Part shown: positions 28,943 to 38,000 of the stretch, in pieces
How positions within the stretch are numbered: the stretch's first letter is position 1
Layout: every line of letters starts with the position of its first letter
Origin: Pseudomonas putida NBRC 14164
Lineage (GTDB): Bacteria > Pseudomonadota > Gammaproteobacteria > Pseudomonadales > Pseudomonadaceae
NCBI RefSeq assembly: GCF_000412675.1
Contig: NC_021505.1
Coordinates: 4,272,501-4,336,500 of the forward strand
DNA length: 64,000 nt
Direction: 5' to 3'
Notes under the pieces: model-generated
Databases searched by the model: none
What the model was told of the DNA's origin: nothing
Seen by the model: the letters and a program-made list of their open reading frames with translations, nothing else
Made by a program: the position numbers and the translations under genes

Positions 28943-30060
28943 TGTATCTTATCGAATGGGGATTCTGGCAGATGGCAACCCAGTCAGCAGCTGCACGTAG
29001 AACGTACGAAGCAGGGATGACCCCTGCAGAGAAGCGCGCAAATAAAGATTTTTATGAAGGCGACCTGAATGAAGAGATTCACTTTTGCCAGGTAAGTGAA
29101 ACACCCCTCCTACGCGGCCCTGTTTATGCATTCAATGAAACCCACATGGAAATGCGCTGTGGCGGTTCCGAAGAGAAGCGCGGCCTTATTACGCTAGTCA
29201 CGATCAGCGGAGTGCTGCCTGGAATAATTTTCGGAACCGGCATAGCTGTCGGTTCCATCTGGCTTGATATCACCCACCCTTATTCATTCTCCTTTATAGC
29301 AGCCTTACTTACTGCTCTCTTGTCTTCAGCCTCAGGAGCAGCATTGTATTTTTACCTGAAGTACGGCGTAAAAATCTCGCGACTGGAAATGCTTACCAGC
29401 CGCCATCTGCTCATTCGATTCAATCGAAAAACTCAACAGGTCCACCTCCACCGCCCCGGCTACTGCGGCGGCATCGTCACTTTCCCATGGAAAACAACCG
29501 GAAGTACAGCCATCGACCCAGAAGATGACCCACTCAGCGTGGGCATGCGACTCGGTCTTGTCTGGCACCCCCGCCGCACCGGCCTCCCACATATGGAAAT
29601 GGCCCTGCTGGGCAAACAAGGCCAAGGCGGCAGCGAACTGCGTGATGAGTGGGAATTCATCCGCCGCTACATGGAAGAAGGCCCACACGCCGTCCCCCGC
29701 CCCCGCCTGAGCACCCAGCTACCCTCACCCATCCAGGCATTCAGCGCCCAGTTCGAAGGCCTTGGGCGTTTCTTCCGCAAAAGCAGCTGGCTTTTCAAGG
29801 TCATCCTGCTCATGGTCTGGCCCGCGTTCGTCATCATCGGCACCGGTCATTGGCTCAGCCTGTTGCTATGCTGGCGACCGCGCTGGCCGAAAATGATCCG
29901 CGAGGCCGGCATGCCCGGCAAGCCAGTGCCACCGGTGACCACGCTAAGCGACTACCCGCCAGCCATTCAAGAACGCTTGCTCGCCAACGCCGATCGCTGG
30001 CAACTCAAGCCTGGCAAGCGCCCGACGAAAAAAACGGCCAAGCGCAGCGCCCATCCATAA
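28942..30060 (+). CDS. DUF6708-like membrane protein, probable immunity to the upstream effector
   Basis: A 372-residue protein with two adjacent hydrophobic helices near 78-105 (LITLVTISGVLPGIIFGTGI) and 112-137 (FSFIAALLTALLSSASGAALYF) and another near 285-310 (VILLMVWPAFVIIGTGHWLS). Soluble stretches before and after contain MEMRCGGSEEKRG and a basic lysine-rich tail. Proteins of this kind usually follow VasX-like effectors and are thought to protect the inner membrane. The start ATG overlaps the effector TAA by one base, implying coupled translation. The first half is AT-rich like the effector tail, so the two were probably acquired together. Immunity is inferred from context. Confidence 0.7.
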   Translation: MYLIEWGFWQMATQSAAARRTYEAGMTPAEKRANKDFYEGDLNEEIHFCQVSETPLLRGPVYAFNETHMEMRCGGSEEKRGLITLVTISGVLPGIIFGTGIAVGSIWLDITHPYSFSFIAALLTALLSSASGAALYFYLKYGVKISRLEMLTSRHLLIRFNRKTQQVHLHRPGYCGGIVTFPWKTTGSTAIDPEDDPLSVGMRLGLVWHPRRTGLPHMEMALLGKQGQGGSELRDEWEFIRRYMEEGPHAVPRPRLSTQLPSPIQAFSAQFEGLGRFFRKSSWLFKVILLMVWPAFVIIGTGHWLSLLLCWRPRWPKMIREAGMPGKPVPPVTTLSDYPPAIQERLLANADRWQLKPGKRPTKKTAKRSAHP

Positions 30061-30079
30061 ACGCTTCATGCCATTGCGA

Positions 30080-30105
30080 CAGGTTACCAGCCCTGCTGTA
30101 ACCTG
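30080..30105. terminator. Hairpin after the immunity gene (weak terminator)
   Basis: CAGGTTAC and GTAACCTG form a perfect 8-bp stem around a 10-base loop, 20 bases after the stop codon. No T run follows, so termination is only possible. Confidence 0.35.
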
Positions 30106-30162
30106 CCCGCTTTGCCACAGGAAGGCGTGAGCTGCAACCGGCGCGTTTGTACATAAGCCGGT

Positions 30163-30439
30163 ATGGCCATGACGCGGGGGGTATGCCATCCACTCCCATT
30201 TCATTCCTGTTTACCCTTGGGTCGGAGCGCTGTTCTGGGCAGACGAACGATACCGGGCGCTGCTGGCATTCGGCTGGACCGATAGCGTGCAACCGCAAAC
30301 CGATGGCGCCGAGTTGATGCTATACGTCTGGCGTGAGTTCTGTGAGCGCCCTGAACCACCGGCGATAGAAGGGTACTCAGTGGACGAAGCCATAACCCTG
30401 TTGCGCAGCGCATTCTTGAGCGACTGCGCACCGCATTGA
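30163..30439 (+). pseudogene. Small gene interrupted by a one-base frameshift in a G run
   Basis: ATGGCCATGACGC is followed by six G residues (30176-30181). With five, the frame would run without a stop through HSHFIPVYPWVGALFWADERY and YVWREFCERPEPPAIEGYSV to TGA at 30437-30439, giving about 91 residues. As written, the downstream frame has no usable start and the upstream frame ends early. The residues and codon choice look like real protein. Function is not recognised. It may be a decayed gene, a phase-variable run or a sequencing error. Confidence 0.5.
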
Positions 30440-30456
30440 CTGAAATGGAAACCTCC

Positions 30457-30885
30457 ATGCGCCCCAACAAGGCTTGCCCCGTAGTCCTTTCATCCTCGCT
30501 GCCTGCGCAGATACTGCTGTTTCGCCACCCTCAGGCCGGCGTCCAGTTGGTTAAAGGCACCATCGAAAAAGGTGAAACCCCTGCCACTGCTGCCTTGCGC
30601 GAACTGGCCGAGGAGTCCGGCATCGCCAAAGCCACGGTCAAACAAGACCTGGGCTGCTGGGATGCTAACCATCTTGGGCAAGTGTGGTCGTTTCACCTGT
30701 GCCAGGTGGAAGATGCCCTGCCCGAGCACTGGTCCCACCAGACACAGGATGACCATGGCCACCTGTTCACATTCTTCTGGGCCGCGTTCGACGATCTGCC
30801 CTATAACGATTGCCATCCAGTCTTTCAGCGAGCGTTGCTGCATTTGAGAAAGGCTCTGGAGCACTCGCACAGTGATCGCGACTAA
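30457..30885 (+). CDS. Nudix hydrolase
   Basis: A 142-residue Nudix protein with an intact box GTIEKGETPATAALRELAEE followed by SGI near residue 34, matching G-x5-E-x7-REU-x-E-E-x-G-U. These residues bind the metal ions used to split nucleoside diphosphates linked to another group. The substrate cannot be inferred; the short form resembles housecleaning enzymes. ATG codons at 30445 and 30457 are both possible; GGAAA lies before the second. The stop overlaps the convergent LysR stop by four bases. Confidence 0.85.
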   Translation: MRPNKACPVVLSSSLPAQILLFRHPQAGVQLVKGTIEKGETPATAALRELAEESGIAKATVKQDLGCWDANHLGQVWSFHLCQVEDALPEHWSHQTQDDHGHLFTFFWAAFDDLPYNDCHPVFQRALLHLRKALEHSHSDRD

Positions 30886-31808
30886 AGCCCGATCGCCACT
30901 TCACGCTCGCCGCTCATGTATTGCTGCAGGCGGCTGCGCAGCCAGCGTTCGGCCGGGTCGCTGTCGGTAGTGCTCAACCAGACCATGGCCAGCTCCAGCG
31001 CAGCCGTCTCGAACGGCAGCGTCTCGGCCTGCAGGTTGCCCCAACGCTCCATGCCGTGGGCGGCATAGTCGGGGCAGCAGGCCAGAAGGTCGGTACCCGC
31101 CAGAATCGCCGGCAACGAGCTGAACTGCGGTACCGACAACACCACCTTGCGTTCGCGGCCGATATCCTTCAGCCAGTCATCGACCACACCTTGCGTATTG
31201 GCGGTGGGCGATACCTGAACGTGCGGGCGGGCGCAGAACTCATCCAGCGTCAGTGGGGTGGCTGATTTGTCGGCCCGCACCACCCTGCCCTGCATCGTGC
31301 GCAGCACCTTGCGCTTGGCGTTGGCCGGCAGCCCCTTGGTCTGGCTGATGCCGACCGTCACATCGCCTGCTGCCAGCAAGTCTGGAATGCGCCAGTAATC
31401 CACATGCTGCACGACCACCACCACATTCGGCGCCTCCACCCGCAGCGCCCGCAGCAACGGCGGCAACAGCCCCGACTCGACATCATCGGACAAGCCGATG
31501 CGGAAGGTCATCTTGCTGGTCAGCGGCTCAAAATCATGGGTCAGGCTGAGGGCGGTGGACATCGCATCCAGCGCCGGGGTGAGGTACTTGATGACCTCCT
31601 CGGCCCTGGCCGACGGTTCCATGCGGTTGCCCACGCGGATCAGCAACGGGTCATTGAACATAGCCCGCAACCTGGCCAGCGCGGCGCTGACCGTGGGCTG
31701 CGCGACGAACAGCTTTTCCGCAGCACGGGTGAGGTTGCGCTCCTGCATCAGGGCCTCGAACACCACCATCAGGTTGATATCAGCTTTGCGCAGTTCGTTG
31801 CGGTTCAT
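30882..31808 (-). CDS. LysR-family transcriptional regulator
   Basis: A 308-residue regulator beginning MNRNELRKADINLMVVFEAL, with the helix-turn-helix at about 28-60 (LTRAAEKLFVAQPTVSAALARLR). The N terminus resembles the NodD/MexT/LeuO branch, in which the first residues read D-x-N-L. A ligand-binding domain follows (GLSDDVE near 102). It converges on the Nudix gene, and a GNAT gene lies on the other side; neither suggests a target. No operator was identified in the 267-base gap upstream of its start. Confidence 0.85.
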   Translation of the reverse strand: MNRNELRKADINLMVVFEALMQERNLTRAAEKLFVAQPTVSAALARLRAMFNDPLLIRVGNRMEPSARAEEVIKYLTPALDAMSTALSLTHDFEPLTSKMTFRIGLSDDVESGLLPPLLRALRVEAPNVVVVVQHVDYWRIPDLLAAGDVTVGISQTKGLPANAKRKVLRTMQGRVVRADKSATPLTLDEFCARPHVQVSPTANTQGVVDDWLKDIGRERKVVLSVPQFSSLPAILAGTDLLACCPDYAAHGMERWGNLQAETLPFETAALELAMVWLSTTDSDPAERWLRSRLQQYMSGEREVAIGL

Positions 31809-32075
31809 TGGGGCTCCCGGCCATGGCCATGACGTGCGGACTCAATTCCAGCATCGATACGGGTTGCGGTCGAGTCAACACCGGAAAATCTGACTCAGGC
31901 TGCATTGCCCCACACTGCGCAATCCGGGTAACCTTCCGCCAACTTCTCTTCCGGCTTCCCCCGCCGTGCACCGCCCAGGCGTTAAATCGCGAAGCGGTCA
32001 TTCATGGTGCCGACACCTGCATGGCCGCCACCTTTGGGCGCGCCCATCTGCCATCTATACATTCAGGATGACCTC

Positions 32076-32519
32076 ATGATCATTCGCCAAGGCATTGCTG
32101 CAGACTCCCCGCAGCTGCTCGACATCTGGCTGCGCGCCGTACGCGCCACACACCACTTTCTGCAACCGTCCGACATCGACGCGCTGTTGCCACAGCTGCG
32201 CGACGTGTACTTCCCGGCCGTCGAGCTGTGGGTTGCAGTAGACACCGATGACCAGCCGCTGGGCTTCATCGGTTTCAATGAAAACCACGTGGAAATGCTC
32301 TTCGTCGACCCCGAGCGACATGGCCAAGGTATTGGCCGGGCGCTGCTGGATTTTGGCCGCCAGTCGCGTAACGCGATGAGTGTCGATGTCAACGAGCAGA
32401 ACCCCCAGGCAACAGGGTTCTACGAGCACTACGGCTTCGTCCAGACCGGCCGCTCGCCGCTGGATGGCGAAGGCCGGCCGTTCCCCTTGCTGCACATGAG
32501 CTTGCCCACCAAGGCGTGA
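32076..32519 (+). CDS. GNAT-family N-acetyltransferase, YjaB-like
   Basis: A 147-residue acetyltransferase. The acetyl-CoA loop is VDPERHGQGIGRALLDFG near residue 82, and the later SVDVNEQNPQATGFYEHYGF resembles the YjaB branch, which also shares RATHHFL near the N terminus. It should be cytosolic and transfer acetyl from acetyl-CoA to an amine; the acceptor is unknown. AGGATG stands just before the chosen ATG; earlier in-frame starts give no family match. Confidence 0.85.
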   Translation: MIIRQGIAADSPQLLDIWLRAVRATHHFLQPSDIDALLPQLRDVYFPAVELWVAVDTDDQPLGFIGFNENHVEMLFVDPERHGQGIGRALLDFGRQSRNAMSVDVNEQNPQATGFYEHYGFVQTGRSPLDGEGRPFPLLHMSLPTKA

Positions 32520-32819
32520 CCATAAGGCACATACCGCGATAGACCGGTCCATCGAGCCGTGTGTCGCAAACGTACGGCCACCATGAAGGTGCTGCTAGCT
32601 TGACTGTCGGGTTCTCATGCCCGGTCGCCGGAGCTGCCAAGGGATCGGGTCAGGGCCACCAGGTGCTTGCCGCGACATGTTCAGCGCCTGAGCAATCGCG
32701 CGCCGCGCGGGCGGCGCTCGATTGCACAGGCGCTGAATAATTGCGCCGAACCACCAATCTTCGCAATCCAGCACCAATAAGCCGCCGTATAATCGGATCC
32801 AATACCGAGGATACCCCGC
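32520..32819. other. Gap with a long imperfect hairpin
   Basis: No gene was found between the acetyltransferase and the AraC gene. At 32680-32737 the 11-base arms TTCAGCGCCTG and CAGGCGCTGAA enclose CAATCG/CGATTG and GCCGC/GCGGC pairs, forming one long stem. There is no T run after it. Confidence 0.55.
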
Positions 32820-33530
32820 ATGCAAGCATTGGAAATGGACTACGGACACGGCGAAGAAGTGGCCAGCCACTGCCACGCCGAAGACCAGCTGATCTACGCA
32901 GCCAGCGGCGTCATGCGGGTCAGCAGCGAAGGCGGTAGCTGGGTGATCCCCGGCGGGCATGCGTTGTGGATGCCCGCCGGGGTCAGCCATGCCATCCGCA
33001 TGGAAGGCGTGGTCAGCATGCGCACCCTGCTGCTCGATGCGCGCATCGACCGCTGCCAGGTCATCGTTGTGTCCGGCCTGCTGCACGAACTGATCCTGGC
33101 CGCGTCACGCATGCTCGACCTGCGTGACGGCGAGCACGTGCGGGCACTGATCCAGCTTGAGTTGGCCACTGCCAGGCGTATCGATGCCTTTGTGCCGTTG
33201 CCGCACCAGGCGCGGCTGCGCACTTGGTGCGAGCGCTTCCTGCAGGACCCGGCCCAGGACCTGACCCTGGAGCAATGCGGCGCGCAACTGAACATGAGCG
33301 CCCGCAGCGTGGCACGGCTGTTCCAGCGCGAGGTGGGCATGTCGTATGGCGAATGGCGCGCCCGTGCCCGGGTGATGCTCAGCCAGCAGTGCCTGGCCGA
33401 TGGCCAGCCGATCCTGAACGTGGCGCTGGAGCACGGCTACCAGAGCGCCAGCGCCTTTGCCGCCATGTTCAAGCGCATCCTCGGCTACGCGCCGAGCGAT
33501 TGGCAAAACAGTACCGCGCGCGGGTACTGA
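32820..33530 (+). CDS. AraC-family regulator with N-terminal cupin domain
   Basis: A 236-residue protein. A cupin sensor occupies about 1-70 (HCHAEDQLIYAASGVMRV, then PGGHALWMPAGVSHAI). The C-terminal AraC DNA-binding domain spans about 130-232, with two helix-turn-helix units (LTLEQCGAQLNMSARSVARLF and ILNVALEHGYQSASAFAAMF). Such regulators often control adjacent efflux genes, and the three-gene EmrAB-type operon follows in the same direction after about 100 bases. That regulatory link is inferred. Confidence 0.88.
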   Translation: MQALEMDYGHGEEVASHCHAEDQLIYAASGVMRVSSEGGSWVIPGGHALWMPAGVSHAIRMEGVVSMRTLLLDARIDRCQVIVVSGLLHELILAASRMLDLRDGEHVRALIQLELATARRIDAFVPLPHQARLRTWCERFLQDPAQDLTLEQCGAQLNMSARSVARLFQREVGMSYGEWRARARVMLSQQCLADGQPILNVALEHGYQSASAFAAMFKRILGYAPSDWQNSTARGY

Positions 33531-33633
33531 ACCCCAGGTTGTCCCACTTGCGCGCAGGGTTGTCCCGCTTGCGGCAGCGGCGTGCGCTATCCCCTCGTTA
33601 ACCTCGCATCACCACCCTTGAGCGACATGTGTG

Positions 33634-35049
33634 ATGCCCTTACTGCCTTCATTTCCCTTCCCTGCCCGGTTTGCCGTACTCGCCATGCTCGGCGTGCTGG
33701 CGGCGTGCACCCGGCAACCCGCACCTGCCGAGCCACCTGCAGCGCTGCTGGCCAACCCGCTGGCGAGTGTGCCAGCCGGTGTCAGCCGGCAACCGTTGCC
33801 CGAACAATGGTGGGCGCTGTTCCAGGACCCGCAACTTAACCACTGGGTACAGCAAGCGCTGGCGCACAATCAGGACTTGGCACAGGCCGAGGCCAATGTG
33901 CAGGCCATGCTGGCCGGGATCGGCGAGTTCGATGCCAGGCGCTGGCCGTCAACCTCGATGGGCTTTGCCGCCACCTATGGCAAGACCGCCGATGACCAGA
34001 CCCTGGCCGAGGCGACCGACAGCCAAGCGCCGGCTCAATGGCAATTCAACCCAGGTATCGAGTTGGCCTATCAGGTGGATGTCTGGGGCCAGGTGCGTGC
34101 TGCCATCGAGCGCGCCCGGGCCCAGGCCGAAGCCAGCGCTGCGGCGCTGGACCTGGTGCGCCTGCAAGTGGTCGCCCAGACCAGCCGCGCCTACATCGAC
34201 CAGTGCGTCTACACGGCGCGCCTGGACGAGGCTAAGCAGTCCCTGCAAACACTCGACCACAGCGTGCAACTGAGCGAACGCCAGCGCCAGGCCGGCGTGG
34301 CCACTGCCCTCGACAGCGAGCGCCTGCTGGGCTTGCGGGAACAGGTGCGTGCACAACTGCCGATGCTTGTAGCCCGGCGGCAGATGGCGCTTTACGAACT
34401 TGGCATGCTCAGTGGCCAGGCCTCGCTGGCCGACACCGCAACTTGCACAACCATCCCCACGCTGTCGGCGCCACTACCGGCCGGCGATGGCTGGCACTTG
34501 CTCGAACGCCGGCCGGATGTGCGCCAGGCCGAACGGGAGCTGCAGGCGGCCAGCCTGGAAACCGACATCGTCCGGGCCGACCTGTATCCGAAGGTCATCT
34601 TCGGCGCTTCGCTGACGTCCTCGGACCATGACCTTGCCAACCTTGGTGACAGCCGCGCGGTGATGTTTGGCATTGGCCCGCTGATCCGTTGGGAATTCCC
34701 CAATATCAAAGCCAACCGCGCAAGGGTCGACAAAGCCGAGGCCTTGCAGCAGGCGCAGGTTGCCCATTATCGCGGCATGGCGCTGAGCGCGCTCAAGGAC
34801 GTGCGCCAGGCGCTGGCCCGCTACGACGGCGAACAGCAACGCTTGCAGGCACTGGATGCAGCCCTGGCGCACAGCCAGCGCGGTTATGCCCTGGCCCAGG
34901 GCAACTACCGCGCCGGCACCGTAGACGGGCTGGCGTTGCTGGACAGCGAGCGAGAACTGATCCGCCTGCGGGGCAGCCACGTAGAAGCCCGAGGGCGCCT
35001 GGCGCAGGCGCAGGTCAACCTGTTCCGCGCCTTGGGCGGGCGATGGTAG
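33634..35049 (+). CDS. Outer-membrane efflux lipoprotein (NodT family)
   Basis: A 471-residue TolC-like channel. The precursor has a lipoprotein signal with lipobox LAAC near residue 24, then two repeats of long helices and strands typical of OprM/NodT proteins (QWWALFQDPQLNHWVQQAL near 53; LLERRPDVRQAERELQAAS near 290). It should form the outer-membrane duct for the periplasmic adaptor and MFS pump encoded next. ATG at 33634 is used; a GTG directly before it is an alternative. A REP pair lies between it and the adaptor gene. Confidence 0.9.
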   Translation: MPLLPSFPFPARFAVLAMLGVLAACTRQPAPAEPPAALLANPLASVPAGVSRQPLPEQWWALFQDPQLNHWVQQALAHNQDLAQAEANVQAMLAGIGEFDARRWPSTSMGFAATYGKTADDQTLAEATDSQAPAQWQFNPGIELAYQVDVWGQVRAAIERARAQAEASAAALDLVRLQVVAQTSRAYIDQCVYTARLDEAKQSLQTLDHSVQLSERQRQAGVATALDSERLLGLREQVRAQLPMLVARRQMALYELGMLSGQASLADTATCTTIPTLSAPLPAGDGWHLLERRPDVRQAERELQAASLETDIVRADLYPKVIFGASLTSSDHDLANLGDSRAVMFGIGPLIRWEFPNIKANRARVDKAEALQQAQVAHYRGMALSALKDVRQALARYDGEQQRLQALDAALAHSQRGYALAQGNYRAGTVDGLALLDSERELIRLRGSHVEARGRLAQAQVNLFRALGGRW

Positions 35050-35065
35050 CTCGAGGTAATAACAA

Positions 35066-35180
35066 ATGCGGCCGCTTAGCGGCCCCTCCGCGGGCACGCC
35101 TGCTCCCACAGGAACTGCGCAGCGCCCGAAGAAAACGCCATCCCTGTGGGAGCGGGCGTGCCCGCGAAGGGCTGCACAGC
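35066..35180. repeat. Inverted REP pair inside the efflux operon
   Basis: CTCCGCGGGCACGCCTGCTC followed by CCACAGG is mirrored by CCCTGTGGGAGCGGGCGTGC and CCGCGAAGGGC. It lies between the outer-membrane channel gene and the adaptor gene, where it may set differential expression. Confidence 0.8.
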
Positions 35181-35210
35181 AGCCCCAAAAATCAAGCATG
35201 GAAACCGGAC

Positions 35211-36350
35211 ATGAATGTTGCCGTAGAACGAACCGCACCCGTCGAAAGTGAACAGCGGGCCAAAGCCCGTCGTCGCCTGGCCTGCACCGCCAGCGGTAGC
35301 CTGGCAGCAATCGCCCTGCTGGCCTTCACCAGCTACTGGCTCACCACCGGCCGCTACCTGGAGACCACCGACGACGCCTACGTCCGCGCCGACTGGGTGG
35401 CCCTGAGCCCACGCGTGGCCGGTTACGTGGCCGAGGTAGCAGTGGCTGACGACCAGCCCGTGAAAGCCGGCGATGTACTGGTACGCCTGCAAAGCCGCGA
35501 CTACCGCGCCCGCCTTGACCAGGCCCGGGCAGGTGTGGCCGAGGCGCAGGCGACACTGGTGGCCGCCCAGGCCCGCCAGCAGGTGGCCAGCGAGCGTATC
35601 AACCTGCAACAACAAGCCATCCTGCAGGCTGAAGCTGCCATGCGCAGTGCCATTGCCGAACAGCGGCGCAGTGACTTGGACATGCAACGCTACCGTGGCC
35701 TTGTGCGAGACGACGCCGCGACCGTGCAGCGCCTGGAAACCGCCAGCGCCCATGCCACCCAGGCGCAAGCCGCGCTGCAAGGTGCCCAGGCCGCGCTGCG
35801 CCAACAACGGTCACAACTGGCCATGGCAAAGGCCCGATCAGCGCAGGCTGACGCCGAACTGCAACAGCGCGCGGCAGCGTTGACCCGCGCGCAGGCCCGC
35901 CAACAGTTGGCCGAGCAGGACGAACAGGACACCGTGATCCGCGCACCGATCACGGGCGTGGTCGGCCAACGCCGCGTACGCGCCGGCCAGTACGTGGTGC
36001 CGGGCCAGCCGCTGCTGGCCGTGGTGCCCCTGCAGCAGGCCTATGTGGTGGCCAACTTCAAGGAAACCCAGTTGGCCAACATGCGCCCGGGGCAGCCGGT
36101 AGAAATCCGCGTCGACAGCTTCGCCAGCCAGCCACTGCACGGCCATGTGGCCAGCTTCTCGCCGGCCTCTGGCAATGTCTTCGCATTGCTGCCGTCGGAC
36201 AATGCCACCGGCAACTTCACCAAGATTGTCCAGCGCTTCCCGGTTCGCATTCTGCTGGACACACCGCTGGATGGCCCGCAGGTACTGCCCGGCATGTCGG
36301 TGGTGAGCACGGTCGACACCCGCCCCGCAGAGGTGGCCGATGCGCACTGA
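35211..36350 (+). CDS. EmrA-type periplasmic adaptor (HlyD family)
   Basis: A 379-residue membrane fusion protein. One TM helix near residue 25-45 (GSLAAIALLAFTSYWL) is followed by TDDAYVRAD, the family's first barrel strand, and by lipoyl half-motifs (GDVLVRLQSRDY and APITGVVGQRRV). A long alanine/glutamine-rich coiled coil spans about 100-240. The beta-barrel end includes VVANFKETQLANMRPGQPVEI. It links the inner-membrane MFS pump to the outer channel. The stop overlaps the start of the pump gene by 11 bases. Confidence 0.92.
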   Translation: MNVAVERTAPVESEQRAKARRRLACTASGSLAAIALLAFTSYWLTTGRYLETTDDAYVRADWVALSPRVAGYVAEVAVADDQPVKAGDVLVRLQSRDYRARLDQARAGVAEAQATLVAAQARQQVASERINLQQQAILQAEAAMRSAIAEQRRSDLDMQRYRGLVRDDAATVQRLETASAHATQAQAALQGAQAALRQQRSQLAMAKARSAQADAELQQRAAALTRAQARQQLAEQDEQDTVIRAPITGVVGQRRVRAGQYVVPGQPLLAVVPLQQAYVVANFKETQLANMRPGQPVEIRVDSFASQPLHGHVASFSPASGNVFALLPSDNATGNFTKIVQRFPVRILLDTPLDGPQVLPGMSVVSTVDTRPAEVADAH

Positions 36351-37854
36351 ACAACCCGTCTCGCTGCGCGCCTGGGTGGCGGTGCTCGGCGGCTTGTTCG
36401 GCTGTTTCATGGCCGGCATGAACGTGCATGTCACCAGCGCCGCGCTGCCGGAAATCCGCGGCTCGCTGGGTGCCAGCTTCGAGGAAGGTTCATGGATTTC
36501 CACCTCCTACCTGGTGGCGGAAATCGTGATGATTCCGCTGACGGCCTGGCTGGTGGAGGTGTTCTCGCTGCGGCGGGTGATGTGGACCGGCTCACTCATA
36601 TTCCTGATAGCTTCGGTGGCCTGTTCCTGGGCGCCCAACCTGGAGGCGATGATTGCCATCCGGGTGATCCAGGGTGCTGCGGGCGCGGTGCTGATTCCCC
36701 TGTCGTTCCAGCTGATCATCACCGAACTGCCGGCCAGCAAGATGGCCATGGGCATGGCGCTTTTCAGCCTGGCCAACAGCGTGGCGCAGGCGGCCGGGCC
36801 CTCGATTGGTGGCTGGCTGACCGATGCCTATTCGTGGCGCTGGATCTTTTATCTGCAACTGTTCCCCGGCATTGCGCTGCTGTTCGCCATCGCCTGGTCG
36901 ATCGAGGCCAAGCCCATGAAGCTTGAGCCGCTACGCAAAGGTGACTGGCTGGGTATCGCCGCCATGGTGATCGGCTTGGGTGGCTTGCAGATCGTGCTGG
37001 AAGAAGGCGGCCGGCTGGACTGGTTCGGCTCGCCATTCATCGTCGCCATGAGTGTAGTCGCCGCCATTGCCCTGGTGGTGTTCGTGGTGACCCAGCTGTT
37101 CGGCCAGCGCGCGTTCATCAACCTGCGCTTGCTCGGGCGCTACAACTTCGGCGTCGCCAGCGTGGCCATGTTCATCTTTGGCGCCGCAACGTTCGGCCTG
37201 GTATTCCTGGTGCCCAACTACCTGTCGCAGCTGCAGGGTTTCAGCGCGCACGATGTCGGCGTGGCGCTGATCGCCTATGGCGTGGTGCAACTACTGCTGG
37301 CGCCGTTGATGCCCCGGCTGATGGGCTGGACCAGCGCCAAATTCATGGTCGCCAGCGGCTTTCTGATCATGGCCCTGGGCTGCTGGCTGGGGGCGAGCCT
37401 GAGCGCCGACAGCGCCGACAACGTGATCATCCCGTCCACGGTGGTGCGCGGAATTGGCCAGCCATTCATCATGGTGGCGTTGTCGGTGCTGGCGGTGGCC
37501 GGGCTGGACAAGCGTGAAGCCGGCTCGGCCTCGGCGGTGTTCTCCATGCTGCGCAACCTGGGGGGAGCCATAGGCACGGCCGGGTTGACGCAACTGGTTG
37601 CCACCCGTGAGCGCTTTCACAGTGAGCGTATTCACGAGCAGGTGACAGTGTTCGAGCCTGGCGTGCAAGAGCGCATCAACCAGACGGTACAGAGCTGGTT
37701 GCCGCACCAGCAGCAGATGCTGGAGGGGCTGGCCGGGACGATTCGGCGGGAGGCTTACCTGATGGCTTACAGTGATGCGTTCTACCTGGCGTGCCTGGCG
37801 TTGGTCGGGTGTGCAGTAGCGGCATTGCTGTTACGGTCAAAACACCAACTGTGA
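36340..37854 (+). CDS. EmrB/QacA-family MFS drug efflux pump (DHA2, 14 TM)
   Basis: A 504-residue, 14-helix transporter of the DHA2 family. Visible features include the first helix with NVHVTSAALPEI (the DHA2 D1-like motif), SYLVAEIVMIPLTAWL, and motif C-like VAQAAGPSIGGWLTD near residue 147. It should use the proton gradient to push hydrophobic compounds through the adaptor and outer channel encoded upstream, making a complete tripartite pump. The substrate is unknown. Confidence 0.92.
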   Translation: MRTEQPVSLRAWVAVLGGLFGCFMAGMNVHVTSAALPEIRGSLGASFEEGSWISTSYLVAEIVMIPLTAWLVEVFSLRRVMWTGSLIFLIASVACSWAPNLEAMIAIRVIQGAAGAVLIPLSFQLIITELPASKMAMGMALFSLANSVAQAAGPSIGGWLTDAYSWRWIFYLQLFPGIALLFAIAWSIEAKPMKLEPLRKGDWLGIAAMVIGLGGLQIVLEEGGRLDWFGSPFIVAMSVVAAIALVVFVVTQLFGQRAFINLRLLGRYNFGVASVAMFIFGAATFGLVFLVPNYLSQLQGFSAHDVGVALIAYGVVQLLLAPLMPRLMGWTSAKFMVASGFLIMALGCWLGASLSADSADNVIIPSTVVRGIGQPFIMVALSVLAVAGLDKREAGSASAVFSMLRNLGGAIGTAGLTQLVATRERFHSERIHEQVTVFEPGVQERINQTVQSWLPHQQQMLEGLAGTIRREAYLMAYSDAFYLACLALVGCAVAALLLRSKHQL

Positions 37855-37912
37855 TGCCGACACATCTCCCTGCAGGAGCATGCGCTTAGAGCGCCGCACC
37901 CGGCGCAAGGCC

Positions 37913-37940
37913 CGGCACCGCACGCATTTCGGCGGTGCCG
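37913..37940. promoter_or_regulatory. Hairpin between the efflux pump and GntR genes
   Basis: CGGCACCG and CGGTGCCG form an 8-bp stem around a 12-base loop. It may be a weak terminator of the pump operon or an operator of the next gene; no T run follows. Confidence 0.3.
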
Positions 37941-38000
37941 AACATGTCCCTGCCGCTGTTACACTGCCTACCGATGAAATGTGCGAGACAGACCAGAGGC

